DNA from: Coffea arabica
Taxonomy: Eukaryota; Streptophyta; Magnoliopsida; Gentianales; Rubiaceae
Direction of reading: 5' to 3'
DNA length: 64,000 nt
Assembly: GCF_036785885.1 (NCBI RefSeq)
Contig: NC_092317.1
Location: forward strand, 8,372,501-8,436,500
The notes under the pieces were generated by a model. That model was not told the DNA's origin and did no database searches. It saw only the letters and a program-made list of their open reading frames with translations. A program made the translations under genes and the position numbers. Shown here in pieces: positions 12,190-23,400 of this stretch (position 1 is the first letter of the stretch; each line of letters starts with the position of its first letter).

Positions 12190-13347
12190 GGATTACATAT
12201 CCGAGACACAAAGCGGCTTATTCCTAACGCGGGATCCCCTATGCGGCATTCCCTCTAAAGTTAATGTATGATGCCAGTTTATTAAAGCGATTAAATATGC
12301 AATGAAATAATTGACATATGATCTAAAAGTACCCCATTTAAATGCCGGGGTAAGCCTAAAATGAAATGTATTCATGCTGCAAATGCGAAACATTGAATTT
12401 AAACGTGTCACATCAAATAGGGTAGGCTCCTAGAGAGTACCATGCCAGGACTCTTATTTTCTAGGACTTATGAATGCAATGAAGACACAAAAACCAAGAA
12501 AAGTTAGTTTAGACAGATAAATACACATAACACATTGTAGCAACGAAATCAACACAAGGAAATAAAGCAATAAAAAGAGGAAAGGGATTGGACCCCTCCC
12601 CTCGTGAATAGTGTCCCTAATAGGGTAAGGTCGACTCTACCCTAGGCAAGCTAAAATGGATGCATGAGGTTAGGGTTCACTAATGCATCTAGACTCGATA
12701 GGTTTTAGGTCCCCGAGCCTTCAGACTTGGAAACCAAGGGTCATCACTCCCAAGGTTCCTTGTCGGTGGCTCGAGCGATTCCCCAGACGTTGCTACGCAC
12801 ACGTCGTGTTACGGCTACCCGTCTGGGCGAATCTAAAAAGAATTCTCAACCTTCGACTAAAAACTAATAGGTCATCAACCTAAAGTTTAAAGCGGAAGAT
12901 CGAGTGACCCCTCGGATCATGCTACGCACACGTCGTGATACGATCACATGTCCAAGTGGGTCGCCTAAAATCCTAATAGGGTGGAGTGGCGTGACAAGCC
13001 ACTAAAAGAAAAATAAATAAGGAATAAAAAATAAAACGTATGCACGTATGCCAGTGCTCATTTTGGAGGGGAGGGATCGAGAACCAATGCGAAGCTCTAG
13101 GGTAAAATTCCCCACCCCCAAATGCAAAGCGCGATACATATAAGTAAATAAATAAAAGTAAATAAATAAATCATTCATCACATATACGAGGAACGATAAA
13201 CGAATACGAGGGTGAAATGCAAAATATCCTAAAAGAGAAAAATGCAACCTAAAACATCCAAATATGATAAATATAAGGGTTAAAAAGAGAAAAGACGACT
13301 AAACCAAGTGCTTGGACTCTCTTACGTCCCCAGTGGAGTCGCCAAGT
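12190..13347 (-). repeat. Retrotransposon leader, right copy
   Basis: Second copy of the leader found at 1-1158. On the minus strand it follows the primer binding site and LTR-2. Its continuation at 12189 and below shows what should be found left of the window if the element is tandem. Confidence 0.75.
13327..13344 (-). other. Primer binding site, right copy
   Basis: Same 18 bases as at 1138-1155, three bases inside the end of LTR-2. It would prime minus-strand synthesis of the unit spanning 16959 to 1159. Confidence 0.75.
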
Positions 13348-16300
13348 TGTCGCGCCCCATTTTTTCGCGATGGAAAAGAAAGTGTTTATAAAAAGGATGT
13401 GATTTATTAATAATAAATGAAAAAGGACCTAGAATGGGACTTAAAAGAATGCGACAATTTGGGTCCAAAATTTAGTCTAAAAGGGTTTTTAAGAAAAAAT
13501 AGGAGTCGCCACTTGGTATGGAGTTTTGGTGTACCAAGTCACCCAAAAAAATAAAGTAAAACAAAATGAAACCCTTTTTGACAACTCCAGGTCTTTGAAA
13601 ACAAGAGAAAATGGATTCGGGAGTCACGGTTGAAGAAAGGGAAGGCAAAGGTTCGATTAACTCAAACCTAAGGCACCCTTTCAACCTAGTCTAAGCTAGT
13701 TGCGAGGTTTAGTCAAAATTTTCCTAATCTAACCTTTAATTTTATCACATTTTGGAGGTTTTCTACATGGATGCAAATCTTAAATTTATAAAAATACCGA
13801 AAGGAACAAAATGTTCATTCAAGGATTTAATTGAACCAATCGCATTAATTGCGAAGGCCAAAATGATTCCTTGAAAGTGTCACGAGTATGCAAATGATGA
13901 AATAAAAATAAAAAAAGAAATTAAATTATATACATATATATATGTGATCAAAGAAAAAGAGAATGCAACATAAAGGGTACGGGAGACAAAAACTCGTGAC
14001 TTAGTTTTCTTATACAAGGATTAATGGGGTATTTGAACTAAAAAGTTATAATCACCCATTTCCCATGTTTGAAAAATAATTATCCTAACATGAACAAGCA
14101 AATGAACTAGCTTAAATGAGATGCAATTCTAAATGACATGATTAGTACCTATAGAGGGTAAGGGATAATATAATAGGAAATATCATGCAAATGAGAAAAG
14201 ATCCTAAAAATGAAAATATGCATGAAAATGTAGTGAATAGCACACAAAGATGAATCTAGCGCAAGATAACCTAAAGGGTCTAGCGTTGGACTAACCCATT
14301 TCTAAAAATCCTTACTAGCGTTGGACTAGCAAGTAAGCGGAGGGAGAAACCACAACTAGCGTTGGACTAGTGTGGTGACGCCATGCATTGGCAATTCATA
14401 GTGAAGCAAATAAAGTATAAATTAAAACAAATAAACACATAAGAGCACGTAACACATAACACGTAAGCATAATATCTAGATGCCAAAATCCTAAGAAAAG
14501 CGGATAAAACACATAACACATAAGCCACATAAACACGCAACCTATCTATTACATCGGGGAGCGCCTAACTACAATCTAGGAGGGAAAAATATAATAAAAC
14601 AAATCAAATTATCTTATCTATTACATTTTTGAGGTATTTAAATGCCTCTCGAATCATTAAAAAAAATTAACTAAAACATATATAAGAAAATTTGAATGAA
14701 TATTTAAATCAAATAAATAAAGCATATAAAAATATATAAACACATAGGAACACATAGGAGCACATAAGAGCACGTAATTGACATTGAAATAATAAAATAG
14801 GAGTACCTCCCGTTTGAAGTGGTGACTAAGTGGAGTCAAATTATCCTAATTATACTCACAATGAACAAAAGGATCATGGCACCAATTTAATTGAAAAAAA
14901 GAAAATAATAATACAAGTATTAAATTCACACTAATATGTTAGACGTAAAGAAATTCAAGCAAATCTAAAAATTCCAAGTTAAGTATATTCAAAAGTAGCA
15001 TAATTAGCTATTAAAGAAAAGAAACAATCATAATAAAGAGAGTCAAAATTCACCAGGGACTGAATTGCAAAGATTGAAAAACTTTTGGGGATAAAAATTG
15101 TATTTTTCCAAAGTTCAGAGGTCAAAATCAAATAAAAGATAAAATTTAGGGACCAAAGTGAAATTACTATAAGGACCTACATGAAAGAAATTTAAAATGT
15201 TCTGGGCTGCAGTAAAACTACTCCAAAGATCAGGGGCCAAAATGCAAAATTCGGTTTCTGATTTGGGAGAAGAAAGGCCATCGGGCCGTTATTTTTATTT
15301 ATTTGGGCTGGATAATACCTAAGCCCAGCCGAAAATCCAAGACCAAACACACAGGCCAGCCCGTCTTTTATCACTCAAACCCGATCAAAATATATGGGCT
15401 CCAATCTCTTAGCCCAACAGAAACCCAAAAGAAAATAAACCAGAACCCAACTCCAAAACCCAACCAAAACTAACTCTTGGCCCATTAGAAAAATAAACAT
15501 TAGCCCAATTCCCTTTTTTTCTTTCTTTCTTTTCTTTTCTTTCTTTTCTTTCTTTTCTTTCTCCTTCTCCCCTTCCGTTTCCTCTTCTTCTTGTTCGGCC
15601 AGCTGAAGAAAACTTCAGCTGGTGGCCATGGCGGCTGCCGGTGGCGCCGCCGCCGCCGCCGACCTCTCCGGTCACCAAAAATCCTCAAAATACACCCCCT
15701 CACTCGATTTTTCGCACATACTCCATTTTTGGACTTAGTTTTTACAGAAAATGACCCAAAAGTGGCCAAAATGCCAAGAAATCAGTTCATTTTTATTTTT
15801 TAAAACCCTCACATCTTCACCAAAAATCATAAAAATTATGCCAAAACCCTCCCTATGACTTTTACAATACAACTATGATCTTAGTTTGACAAGTAAACAA
15901 CAACAAAAGAATGCATTAAATCAAAACAGCCCCAAAAATAAAGAAAATATTTCAATGCCTTTAAAGGCTCAAAACTTCAAAATACTTAAATAACCCAACA
16001 TTTTCAGATATTGGTGCTAGCTAACGGTCATCCGTTTTGACAACAACATGCACAATGTTCAGCTTTTTAATCCATTTTTCCGTTTTCGGCATTTTACCAA
16101 ACAGTTAATATGCATACATAATAAACATTTCCTTTTCCTAAAACTGACTCAGGCCATTTCCCAATTTTTAACAATACAACAACGACAATGCAAGGCAGCC
16201 AGCAGAAACGAAAGAAAACTAAGCAATGAAGCATTGATTTAATATGACAAAAAAACTAAAAGTATACCTCAATAAATATGAAAATCTTTCGGTTGAAGTT

Positions 16301-16959
16301 TTGATGAAATTTCCAAGCCTTGACCGATAGCTGCCTTTTCCCTTCTTTGTGTTTGGATTTTGTGGAAGAAAATGTGTAGAGGGAGCCCTTTTTTTTTTTG
16401 TTCCTCTTATCTGATGAGGGAGAGAGCCGAGAGAGCAAATTGAGCCAAAAAGGTGGAGTCTTCTTTTTTTTTTTTTTTCTTGTCCTCTGTCCGTGAGAGC
16501 CGAGAGAGGAGATTGAGGAAGTATTTTTTTCCTTTTTTTTGGTTTTTGTTCTCGTCTGTTAAGAGCTAGCCGAGAGAGGGAGATTGAGGAAGTATTTTTT
16601 TTTTTCTTCTTTTTTTTTTTTTTTTGCTGGAGAGAGCCGAGAGATGTCTATTGGGAAAGAAAGTGGAGCTTGTGTCCTCAATTTGCCAAAATGATGATTT
16701 CTCAACTAATGAAAAGACAAGTCCATGGCCATTGAGTGTGAAATGGGTTAATAGTTAATTTGGTGAAACAAAATGATCAAAATGATTTTTTGATTTTTTG
16801 ATTTTTTGATTTTTGTTGTTTTGTTGTTTTTTTTTTCTTTTCGTAAAGCAAACCTGCAAAAATGAGAAAATGCACATTAAAATACAAGAAAATAAATAAC
16901 TTATTAAATAGAAAAATCCTGAGAAAATATTAAAAATTGACAAAAATTTGGTGTCTACA
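13348..16959 (-). repeat. LTR-2 of the Tat/Ogre element (3612 bp)
   Basis: Near-identical to LTR-1. On the minus strand it begins TGTAGACACC at 16959, where it abuts a TA-rich microsatellite that is not part of the element, and ends GCGCGACA at 13348. As the transcriptional 5' LTR of the complete unit it should hold the promoter, but I did not find a convincing TATA box to report. Confidence 0.85.
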
Positions 16960-17115
16960 GTATATATATATGTAATACATACATATATGTGTGTGTGTTT
17001 ACATATACATATATACATGTATACACATATATGTATGTATATATATACATACATATATGTGTGTGTTTACATATACATATATATATGTATATATGTACAT
17101 ATATATATATACATA
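16960..17115. repeat. TA/CATA/GTGT microsatellite
   Basis: Imperfect runs of TATA, CATATA and GTGTGT for about 155 bp, with an internal duplication of a segment containing ATGTGTGTGTTTACATATAC. The retrotransposon ends at its left edge, so it may have inserted into this low-complexity sequence. Open frames rich in Y, I, C and V here are artefacts. Confidence 0.85.
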
Positions 17116-17768
17116 AAACTAATTATTGGATTGTGATTTGTCAGCGTCCACCAACACCATGGCCTTCCAATTAGTCAACTATAAATTGTGCTTACACTGT
17201 TGCTAAACCATTCGATCAAGATTGCCAAATTTTTTGTATGACGAACTAGGAATGTAAAGAACATGAAATTTGTCAAATAAATGGAATATAAAACAAAAAT
17301 AAAAAAAAGTAGAAAATAGGCGTGAATCCGCTTTCTTTTTATCTATTTAGGCTTCAATGCCTAGCTATGGTCGAGATGTAAATTAATTTTCTTGTGATTA
17401 TTAGCAAACTACTTCTTTGCCCAGAGCACAAATGGTCATGAATAATGATGTAAACTCATTATTATTTTTTTTAAAGATGATGTCTCAGTTTAACCAACCA
17501 AATCCCTGATATTCTTCAAAAATCGGGTCGAGTTTAGTCCAGCTCAGCTGCTCAATTTCAGAATTTAGCCAAATTTAAATATTTGGATACTCTATTCACT
17601 AGCTTGTTGAATATTAATTATTGGAGTTTCTTTTATATTTTCTAACTATTTTATATTTGTTTTGTTGGTATAATTATTAAAATTAACTAGTATTAAAAAA
17701 GATATTGCCGTATTGCCTACCACCAAACATGGTCCAGCAATAAAAGTTCAATCCAAAAAAAAAGGAAC
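17116..17768. other. AT-rich intergenic sequence, nothing recognised
   Basis: No conserved frame, RNA gene or repeat border was seen. Confidence 0.5.
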
Positions 17769-18213
17769 AAAAACCAGACCAGATGGGATCCTCTGTCCAT
17801 TTTTCTTATCCTATGCAAATTTACGTAGTTTCATTTACTAATACTGTTGATGTGGCACATAACATTGATAGAAGGTGTTTGGAAAATGGGTTTCAAATTC
17901 AATTTTAACATGGACGGCCTATTTTCTAAATCAACATAACTGCACGTAACTGCAACTCTGACAAACTTAAGGATCTCGTTCTCAAATGCTTACCTAATCT
18001 CATCTGAATCATGCGGTGTGAAATTCCAAAGTAGAAGACTATGGATACAATTAGGATATTATTGAATTTGAAACCCATTTACCAAACACCCCCTAAATAT
18101 GCATTCAATGTTATGTGCCACATCAATGGTATTAATCAACGAAACTACATAGTTTTGCATTGGATAGGAAAAATGGACAGATATAATGGACAGAGGATCC
18201 CGTCTGGTTTTTT
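17769..18213. mobile_element. Foldback MITE with ~150 bp inverted arms
   Basis: The left arm (about 17769-17905, containing GGGATCCTCTGTCCATTTTT, GATGTGGCACATAACATTGA and AATGGGTTTCAAATTCAA) is repeated in inverse order and orientation at about 18055-18213. The arms differ by scattered substitutions and an insertion near 18100 and 18180. The loop is about 150 bp. I could not define a target duplication, so the superfamily is open. Confidence 0.75.
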
Positions 18214-18628
18214 ACTACTAAATGGCATAATTAGAAAGGTTGTAGGATAAAATTACCAGAGATAGTTACGAACAGAAGAGTCTTTCCTTTTTGTGATATT
18301 CTTGTTGCCGTATTTTTTTTTTTATAAAAAAGATAATTTCATTCAATCAATTTGCACTAATAACAAAAAATATATCACCAATATAATATAAATACGTATA
18401 AATTTGAAATCTATAAATACGACAAATCTAAGAAATCAATCCAACAAGACGTCGCTGTGGTTTCTGGGCACTTTATTAACGGGAAGAAATAGAAATTGCT
18501 ATATTACGATGACACAATCAAATTAAAGGGACTACACACAGAATAATTAACCAAAATGAAATGGTTCAAAATGTTGAAAGATTTATCAAGTCTCCTCCCA
18601 AAGTTTCTTATATTCAATGCCCCCAAGG
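18214..18628. other. Intergenic sequence, nothing recognised
   Basis: AT-rich sequence between the foldback MITE and the target duplication of the compact LTR element. No gene was seen. Confidence 0.5.
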
Positions 18629-18633
18629 CACTT

Positions 18634-18978
18634 TGTTGGTTTTTTGGGAACATAAACTAAGAAACAACACCTTAGTGTTGTAAAAAAACTTATAAGAGAC
18701 TTTTATTGAAAGCAGAAAACGAGCTTATGTTTTACATTCATCAACTCACTATTTATAGTGATTACATGTAACAAACTAACAAAATATCCAACTAACAATT
18801 ATCCTAAAAATCTCAACAAAATATAATTTTCTTCTACTAGCAAATCTTAACTATAATATTTGTTAACAAACCAACATGATCTTTAGTTAACAAATATCCT
18901 TATTTTTCTAATAACTAAATTATTTTGATACCAAACATAATCTAGCAAAATATGTAGAAAAAGTTGCATATTCCAACA
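18634..18978 (-). repeat. 3' LTR of the compact element
   Basis: 345 bp. On the minus strand it starts TGTTGGAATATGC and ends AACCAACA. The purine tract lies immediately upstream on that strand. Confidence 0.9.
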
Positions 18979-19213
18979 CTCCTTCTTGCCACTTTTGCTG
19001 CAGATTTTAAATTGTCTTCTCAAATTTTTGAATCTTGTTTTGGACGAAACTTTTGTAAGAAATTCTGCAATTGATGATTAGCCTTGCAATGAACTTCTTC
19101 CTTTAGATTTTTATGCAAGCTAAATATTAGTCTTGCAACAAACCACTTCTTTTGTCTTCTTATGCCAAACTCCACATAAAAGATGATTTTTTTAATGTTT
19201 TCAAATAACCTTC

Positions 19214-19699
19214 TCATAGGTTTAAAGTGGAATATCCTTTGACGATATTTGAACCTATACAGAAAATATGAAATTCTGCATGGTTCTTCATTTTGTCATC
19301 ATCATCAAAATCTGTAGACTCAAAAGCAGAAATGTTATAATCTTGATAAATATCAGGAATCAATTTGATACTTTCTAACTTATCAATGATCTCCTCCTGA
19401 ATTTTTTCAAGATCTGAATTCTTGATTTCATCATCATGTTCCACTTTAGAATTGTCAAAATCTGACCAATTCATAGTGAAACTTCTCCTTCTTATTTTAA
19501 TTGAGAATAATTTATTCTCAATCAAATCATTAGCCATCATCTTTGTGAAAATAGTATCAAAAACTGATATGTGAATGCTGGCCTTGGATCTCTGTCTAAC
19601 TGCAATTCTGTGGTCTCTAATTTGTGTATCCATCAGCTCTTCAAATGCTGATGAAACAAAATTCGTTTCCATCATATCCCGTAGATCATTGACTATCAA
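19214..19699 (-). CDS. Unrecognised ORF inside the compact LTR element (161 codons)
   Basis: The longest frame in the 895 bp internal region starts at 19699 and stops at 19214. The predicted product is acidic and hydrophilic, with clusters such as FDDDDK and EKIQEEIIDKLE, and shows no zinc knuckle, protease or polymerase motif. I do not recognise it. It could be a captured host gene fragment, a degenerate gag, or a chance frame; position inside the element on its sense strand favours one of the first two. A second sense-strand frame of 65 codons lies at 19020-19217. Confidence 0.35.
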   Translation of the reverse strand: MIVNDLRDMMETNFVSSAFEELMDTQIRDHRIAVRQRSKASIHISVFDTIFTKMMANDLIENKLFSIKIRRRSFTMNWSDFDNSKVEHDDEIKNSDLEKIQEEIIDKLESIKLIPDIYQDYNISAFESTDFDDDDKMKNHAEFHIFCIGSNIVKGYSTLNL

Positions 19700-19873
19700 A
19701 TAAGTCCAAAATTTTATGGCTCAAATTTGGTAAGTTTCACCACTAAAAGTTGAAACATTTGACAAAAAGTTCTTTCCTGTCATGGCTTTGAACTTATAAA
19801 GGATTCTCACCAATGCATCACTCTAAAAAAAAGAAGACTCAGACCCTTAAGATATAAGCTCTTGATACCACTT

Positions 19874-20220
19874 TGTTGATTTTTTGGGGGCATAAACTAA
19901 GAAATAACACCTTAGTGTTGCAAAAAAAACTTATAAGAAACTTGTATTGAAGGCAGAAAACGAGCTTATGTTCTACATTCATCAACTCACTATTTATAGT
20001 GATTACATGTAACAAACTAACAAAATATCCAACTAACAATTATCCTAAAAATCTCAACAAAATATAATCTTCTTCTACTAGCAAATCTTATCTAAAATAT
20101 TTGTTAACAAACCAACATGATCTTTAGTTAACAAATATCCTTATTTTTCTAATTACTAAAATTATTTTGATACCAAACATAATCTAGCAAAATATGTAGA
20201 AAAAGTTGCATATCCCAACA
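19874..20220 (-). repeat. 5' LTR of the compact element
   Basis: 347 bp. On the minus strand it starts TGTTGGGATATGC and ends AATCAACA, followed by AAG and the TGGTATCAAGAG primer site. Confidence 0.9.
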
Positions 20221-20400
20221 CACTTGATAATTGTTTAGGTTCTCTACATTTTTCCTGTAAACCTCTTCCAGAAAATTGTAATATGCAATTTAGAGGTGGT
20301 GGTAGTTTAGAGTTTTAATAATGAGTACAAAATAGAACAAGCCCTGAAATTATTAATTATCACAATGCCAAAAATCTAAAGCAAGAAGCCTTTCCTGCCC

Positions 20401-23400
20401 TCATAATTTAGCTGGAGCAGCAGAAGTAGCAAGATTAACCAGTTCCCTCCTCAAAATTTTCCCTGCTGGAGACTTGGGAATTGAGCTGATAAATGCAATG
20501 CGTCGTATCTTCTTGTATGCTGCAACCTTCGACGAGAGAAAAATGAGAAGACAAAGTAAGAGCTGGCATTTAGAGGAAAAATTGTGACTATCAACATCAA
20601 GAAGTTGCAGCAATTTTCCTTTGGAATTATCGCTCAATCCTCTAGCTGTAGACATCAAAATCCTATTTTAAATTTTGAAGAGGTATTCTATCTTTTATGA
20701 AATTACTAAGATGATTTTGCTCTCGAGTCGATGAATTGTACAGAATTTTGAGAGGTAAAAGTACCTGTTGTGCAACAATATCCAGAATTTGCCTTTCAGT
20801 GATATGTGATCCTGGTTTCCTAACAATGTAAGCCATGGGAATCTGACCTGCTTCTTCATCAGGATATCTGCAGTTAGACAACACTAGGGAGTCAAACTTA
20901 GGAGTTGATACATACCAGTGGAAACATGCTTTGAGATTCTGAAGGCTGAACAATAAAGGCACGTCTTAGTTGGAGATGCATACGGGATTACAGCTGCATC
21001 AGCTATCTCAGGAATCGATTGCAGCAGATGTTCCAACTCAGCAGGTGGAACCTGCATTGTATTGCAAACCCTCATCAGCCAATGGACGATTAAAGCTGTG
21101 AATGGCACCTGCAACTACAACTAGAAATGCTTCACAAAAGAGACAGAACTGAGGGGTGTGTTGTGCACCTGATATGCTTTATACTTGATGAGTTCCTTTA
21201 GCCTGTCAACAATGTAAAGGAAACCATCAGAGTCAAAATAACAGAGATCTCCTGTCTTTAGCCAGCCCTCTGAATCCAAGGTCTCAGCAGTGGCTTGATG
21301 ATCTCCAACATATCCTGCAAATAACTCCATAATTCTTCATTTCACAACCGAAGTTGCAAGACAATGCCAAAGTTAATATGTTCAATTTCTTGATGACAGT
21401 GCATGTCGGTTGATAAATTTGACTTTAATTTTCTTCATCTGAAACTTGTTTTGTCTCCCTCTGCTAATGATTGAGAAGATAGAAAATAATTGCACCACAA
21501 ACAACACAGATCATACAAGGAATATATTTAAGGCCAAGGAAAATAGTATCATCAAAAGAAGGCAATTATACCATAAAAGAAGTTAGGATGCACCATTTAA
21601 CTCTCTGAGTTTGAAGTTTGATACAAGCCCTTACTACTAAGCACTTAGGTTTAGAAAGCCATTTACATTTGGAATAGGTAATCAATTAGAACTGGTAATT
21701 AACGTCAGGGTAGTAGGCAACCAATGGATAGAACTCAATGAATTAAACAACTCCAATAGAAATGAGAGGATTTAAGATATCAAATTCTTGTAGAGGTAGC
21801 TCAGGCATATGCACCATTTTATACTCAAGAAAACACAAAAAGAGACCATGAGAATAAAAGGATGGCATAATATAACTCTACTAGCTAAACTATCACTCAA
21901 GGGGGTCACAAATTAGAGTATTTTCAAACTATCAGAGAAATAAGTCCTCTTATAGAAAATTATAAATAAAAAAAAAATAAGGTCCTCTTGTGTTTTCCTA
22001 TATCAAACGTGAAGAAATATCTCCAAATCAACTACAAGAGCAAACAAACATGAGCAAGTAAACGCTGATGAATTCCACAAGCACAGCACTATATACGGAC
22101 ATGAAAAACCATGGGATCACAAGTGATGTGATAGCATCATTTTCGATATTACCCTGATCAGTTTGCAGCATAAGGTTGAAAATGCAGCCTTTTGATTACT
22201 TGAAGGATGTTGTCCTAAAGCATGATTTGTTAAAATGTATCCCACGACAAGATTGAGCGGTAAAATTGGGTGCATGAATATTCACCTTTCATGATTGCAG
22301 GCCCTCGAATCCATAGTTCACCTCGCTGACCAGGTGCTAAAGCTTCTTTGCTATCACGATCTACTATCTTGGCTTCCCTGTTCTGATCCAGGCGACCTGC
22401 AGATCCATATTTCTTAGTCTCCTCATGCCCTAACATCCGTGAAATTGTTCCCCCGACCTCAGTCATTCCATATCCCTGCAACCAATTTAAACTGAAAGAA
22501 TTATCATTTAGAATTCACGTCGTCGTATAACATACTGTTACAGCTGCCGAAACACTTGATTAAACAAAAAACAACAAAAACAACCGAAACTTAGTAGGCT
22601 TTCTTGCTGGATGAAGAACATATGATATAGTCCAAATGCATTAATCTACAACCAATAATAACATGGTATTTAGAAAACTTGGTAAACTAATTTTGTAATT
22701 TGCAGATTATGAAATATCCTTATCCTGATCGAAGTGGCAAAGTGGATACTAGGAAAATATTTTTTCTGATCAAAGTACTTAAGCAGATACCATGGAGGAA
22801 TTCCACACTTTCCAGTAATGCTGTGCAGAAACAAATTTTAGAAGCAAAAACAACCAATACATTTAGTGCACATGATCGAATCATGGAATGTAAACTAAAT
22901 GCTTGGATAGGAAATACTGTAATTCCTGCATGGCGTAGAAAATTTTTTGGTATGTTAATTTAAAGATTATTTCTAAAGCTTTCAAAAATTGGATCAATTG
23001 AGCAGGAAAGGATCAAGAATTTGATTGGAGATGCCTATTGCCTAGTACATTTATCTTAAAGCATACCTAGGGGGGTGTTAGGAGGTGTTTGGTACATGGT
23101 TATGAGGATCAGATATTAGTTCTAAAAGGTGTTTGGTACATATTATTTGGTAGACCACTGTGAAAATGAAAATGTTACATTTTGTTTCATATCATTCTCC
23201 ACTTAAGTCTTTGAGTTTCAAAATGATTGGAGATGCCTATTGCCTAGTACATTTATCTTAAAGCATACCTAGGGGGTGTTAGGAGGTGTTTGGTACATGG
23301 TTATGAGGATCAGATATTAGTTCTAAAAGGTGTTTGGTACATATTATTTGGTAGACCACTGTGAAAATGAAAATGTTACATTTTGTTTCATATCATTCTC

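Larger units (their letters stand above)
4772..13347 (-). mobile_element. Internal region of the retrotransposon (8.6 kb)
   Basis: The internal region runs from the primer site at 13344 down to the polypurine tract at 4772. From the 5' side it holds the leader (13347-12190), a degenerate ~71 bp tandem repeat (about 11240-11760), AT-rich sequence without recognisable coding content (about 8343-11240), a polypyrimidine tract (8065-8342), the integrase remnant (7569-8010), non-coding sequence (6100-7560) and a GC-richer tandem array (5164-6066). The motif TTGCCCC, often followed by a run like AATTTGG, recurs near 7280, 7312, 7393, 8680, 8731 and 9354. Confidence 0.75.
1..16959 (-). mobile_element. 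Tat/Ogre-type Ty3/gypsy LTR retrotransposon, tandem arrangement, coding-deficient
   Basis: A block of about 4.77 kb at the left edge recurs at an offset of 12189 bp. It contains an LTR plus a leader. On the minus strand the order is LTR (16959 to 13348), primer binding site (13344 to 13327), internal region to 4772 ending in a polypurine tract, LTR (4771 to 1159), then again a primer binding site and leader running off the window. One repeat unit is about 12.19 kb: LTR 3.6 kb and internal 8.6 kb. The only recognisable coding sequence is an integrase C-terminal remnant. I found no gag, protease, reverse transcriptase or RNase H, so the copy must have been mobilised in trans. Lineage rests on the integrase text (EIPSL motif, KFAPTWQGPF, PINS) and on the primer site; both are known for Tat/Ogre. 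No target duplication can be checked because the left end is outside the window. Confidence 0.85.
18634..20220 (-). mobile_element. Compact non-autonomous LTR retroelement (1587 bp) with CACTT target duplication
   Basis: Two direct repeats, 18634-18978 (345 bp) and 19874-20220 (347 bp), have TG...CA ends on both strands (TGTTGG ... CCAACA). They are flanked by identical 5-bp sequences CACTT (18629-18633 and 20221-20225), the expected target duplication. Read on the minus strand, the 5' LTR is 20220-19874, followed after three bases by TGGTATCAAGAG (19870-19859), close to the initiator-Met primer site. The 3' LTR is preceded by the purine run GGCAAGAAGGAG (18990-18979). The internal region is only 895 bp and encodes no gag or pol, so the element is non-autonomous, in the size class of SMART/TRIM-like elements. 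The LTRs differ at roughly 14 positions (about 4%), much older than the Tat/Ogre block. Confidence 0.9.

Noticed and set aside
12189-16959. Reading the whole 4.77 kb repeat as one LTR starting TG at 12189
   Set aside because: A Tat-type primer site with correct spacing to a TG...CA end lies inside the repeat at 13327-13344, and the window edge would have to fall by chance one base inside the LTR. Flanking sequence left of the window would settle it.
16948-17174. 62-61 codon Y/I/C-rich frames
   Set aside because: They are translations of the TA/CATA/GTGT microsatellite.
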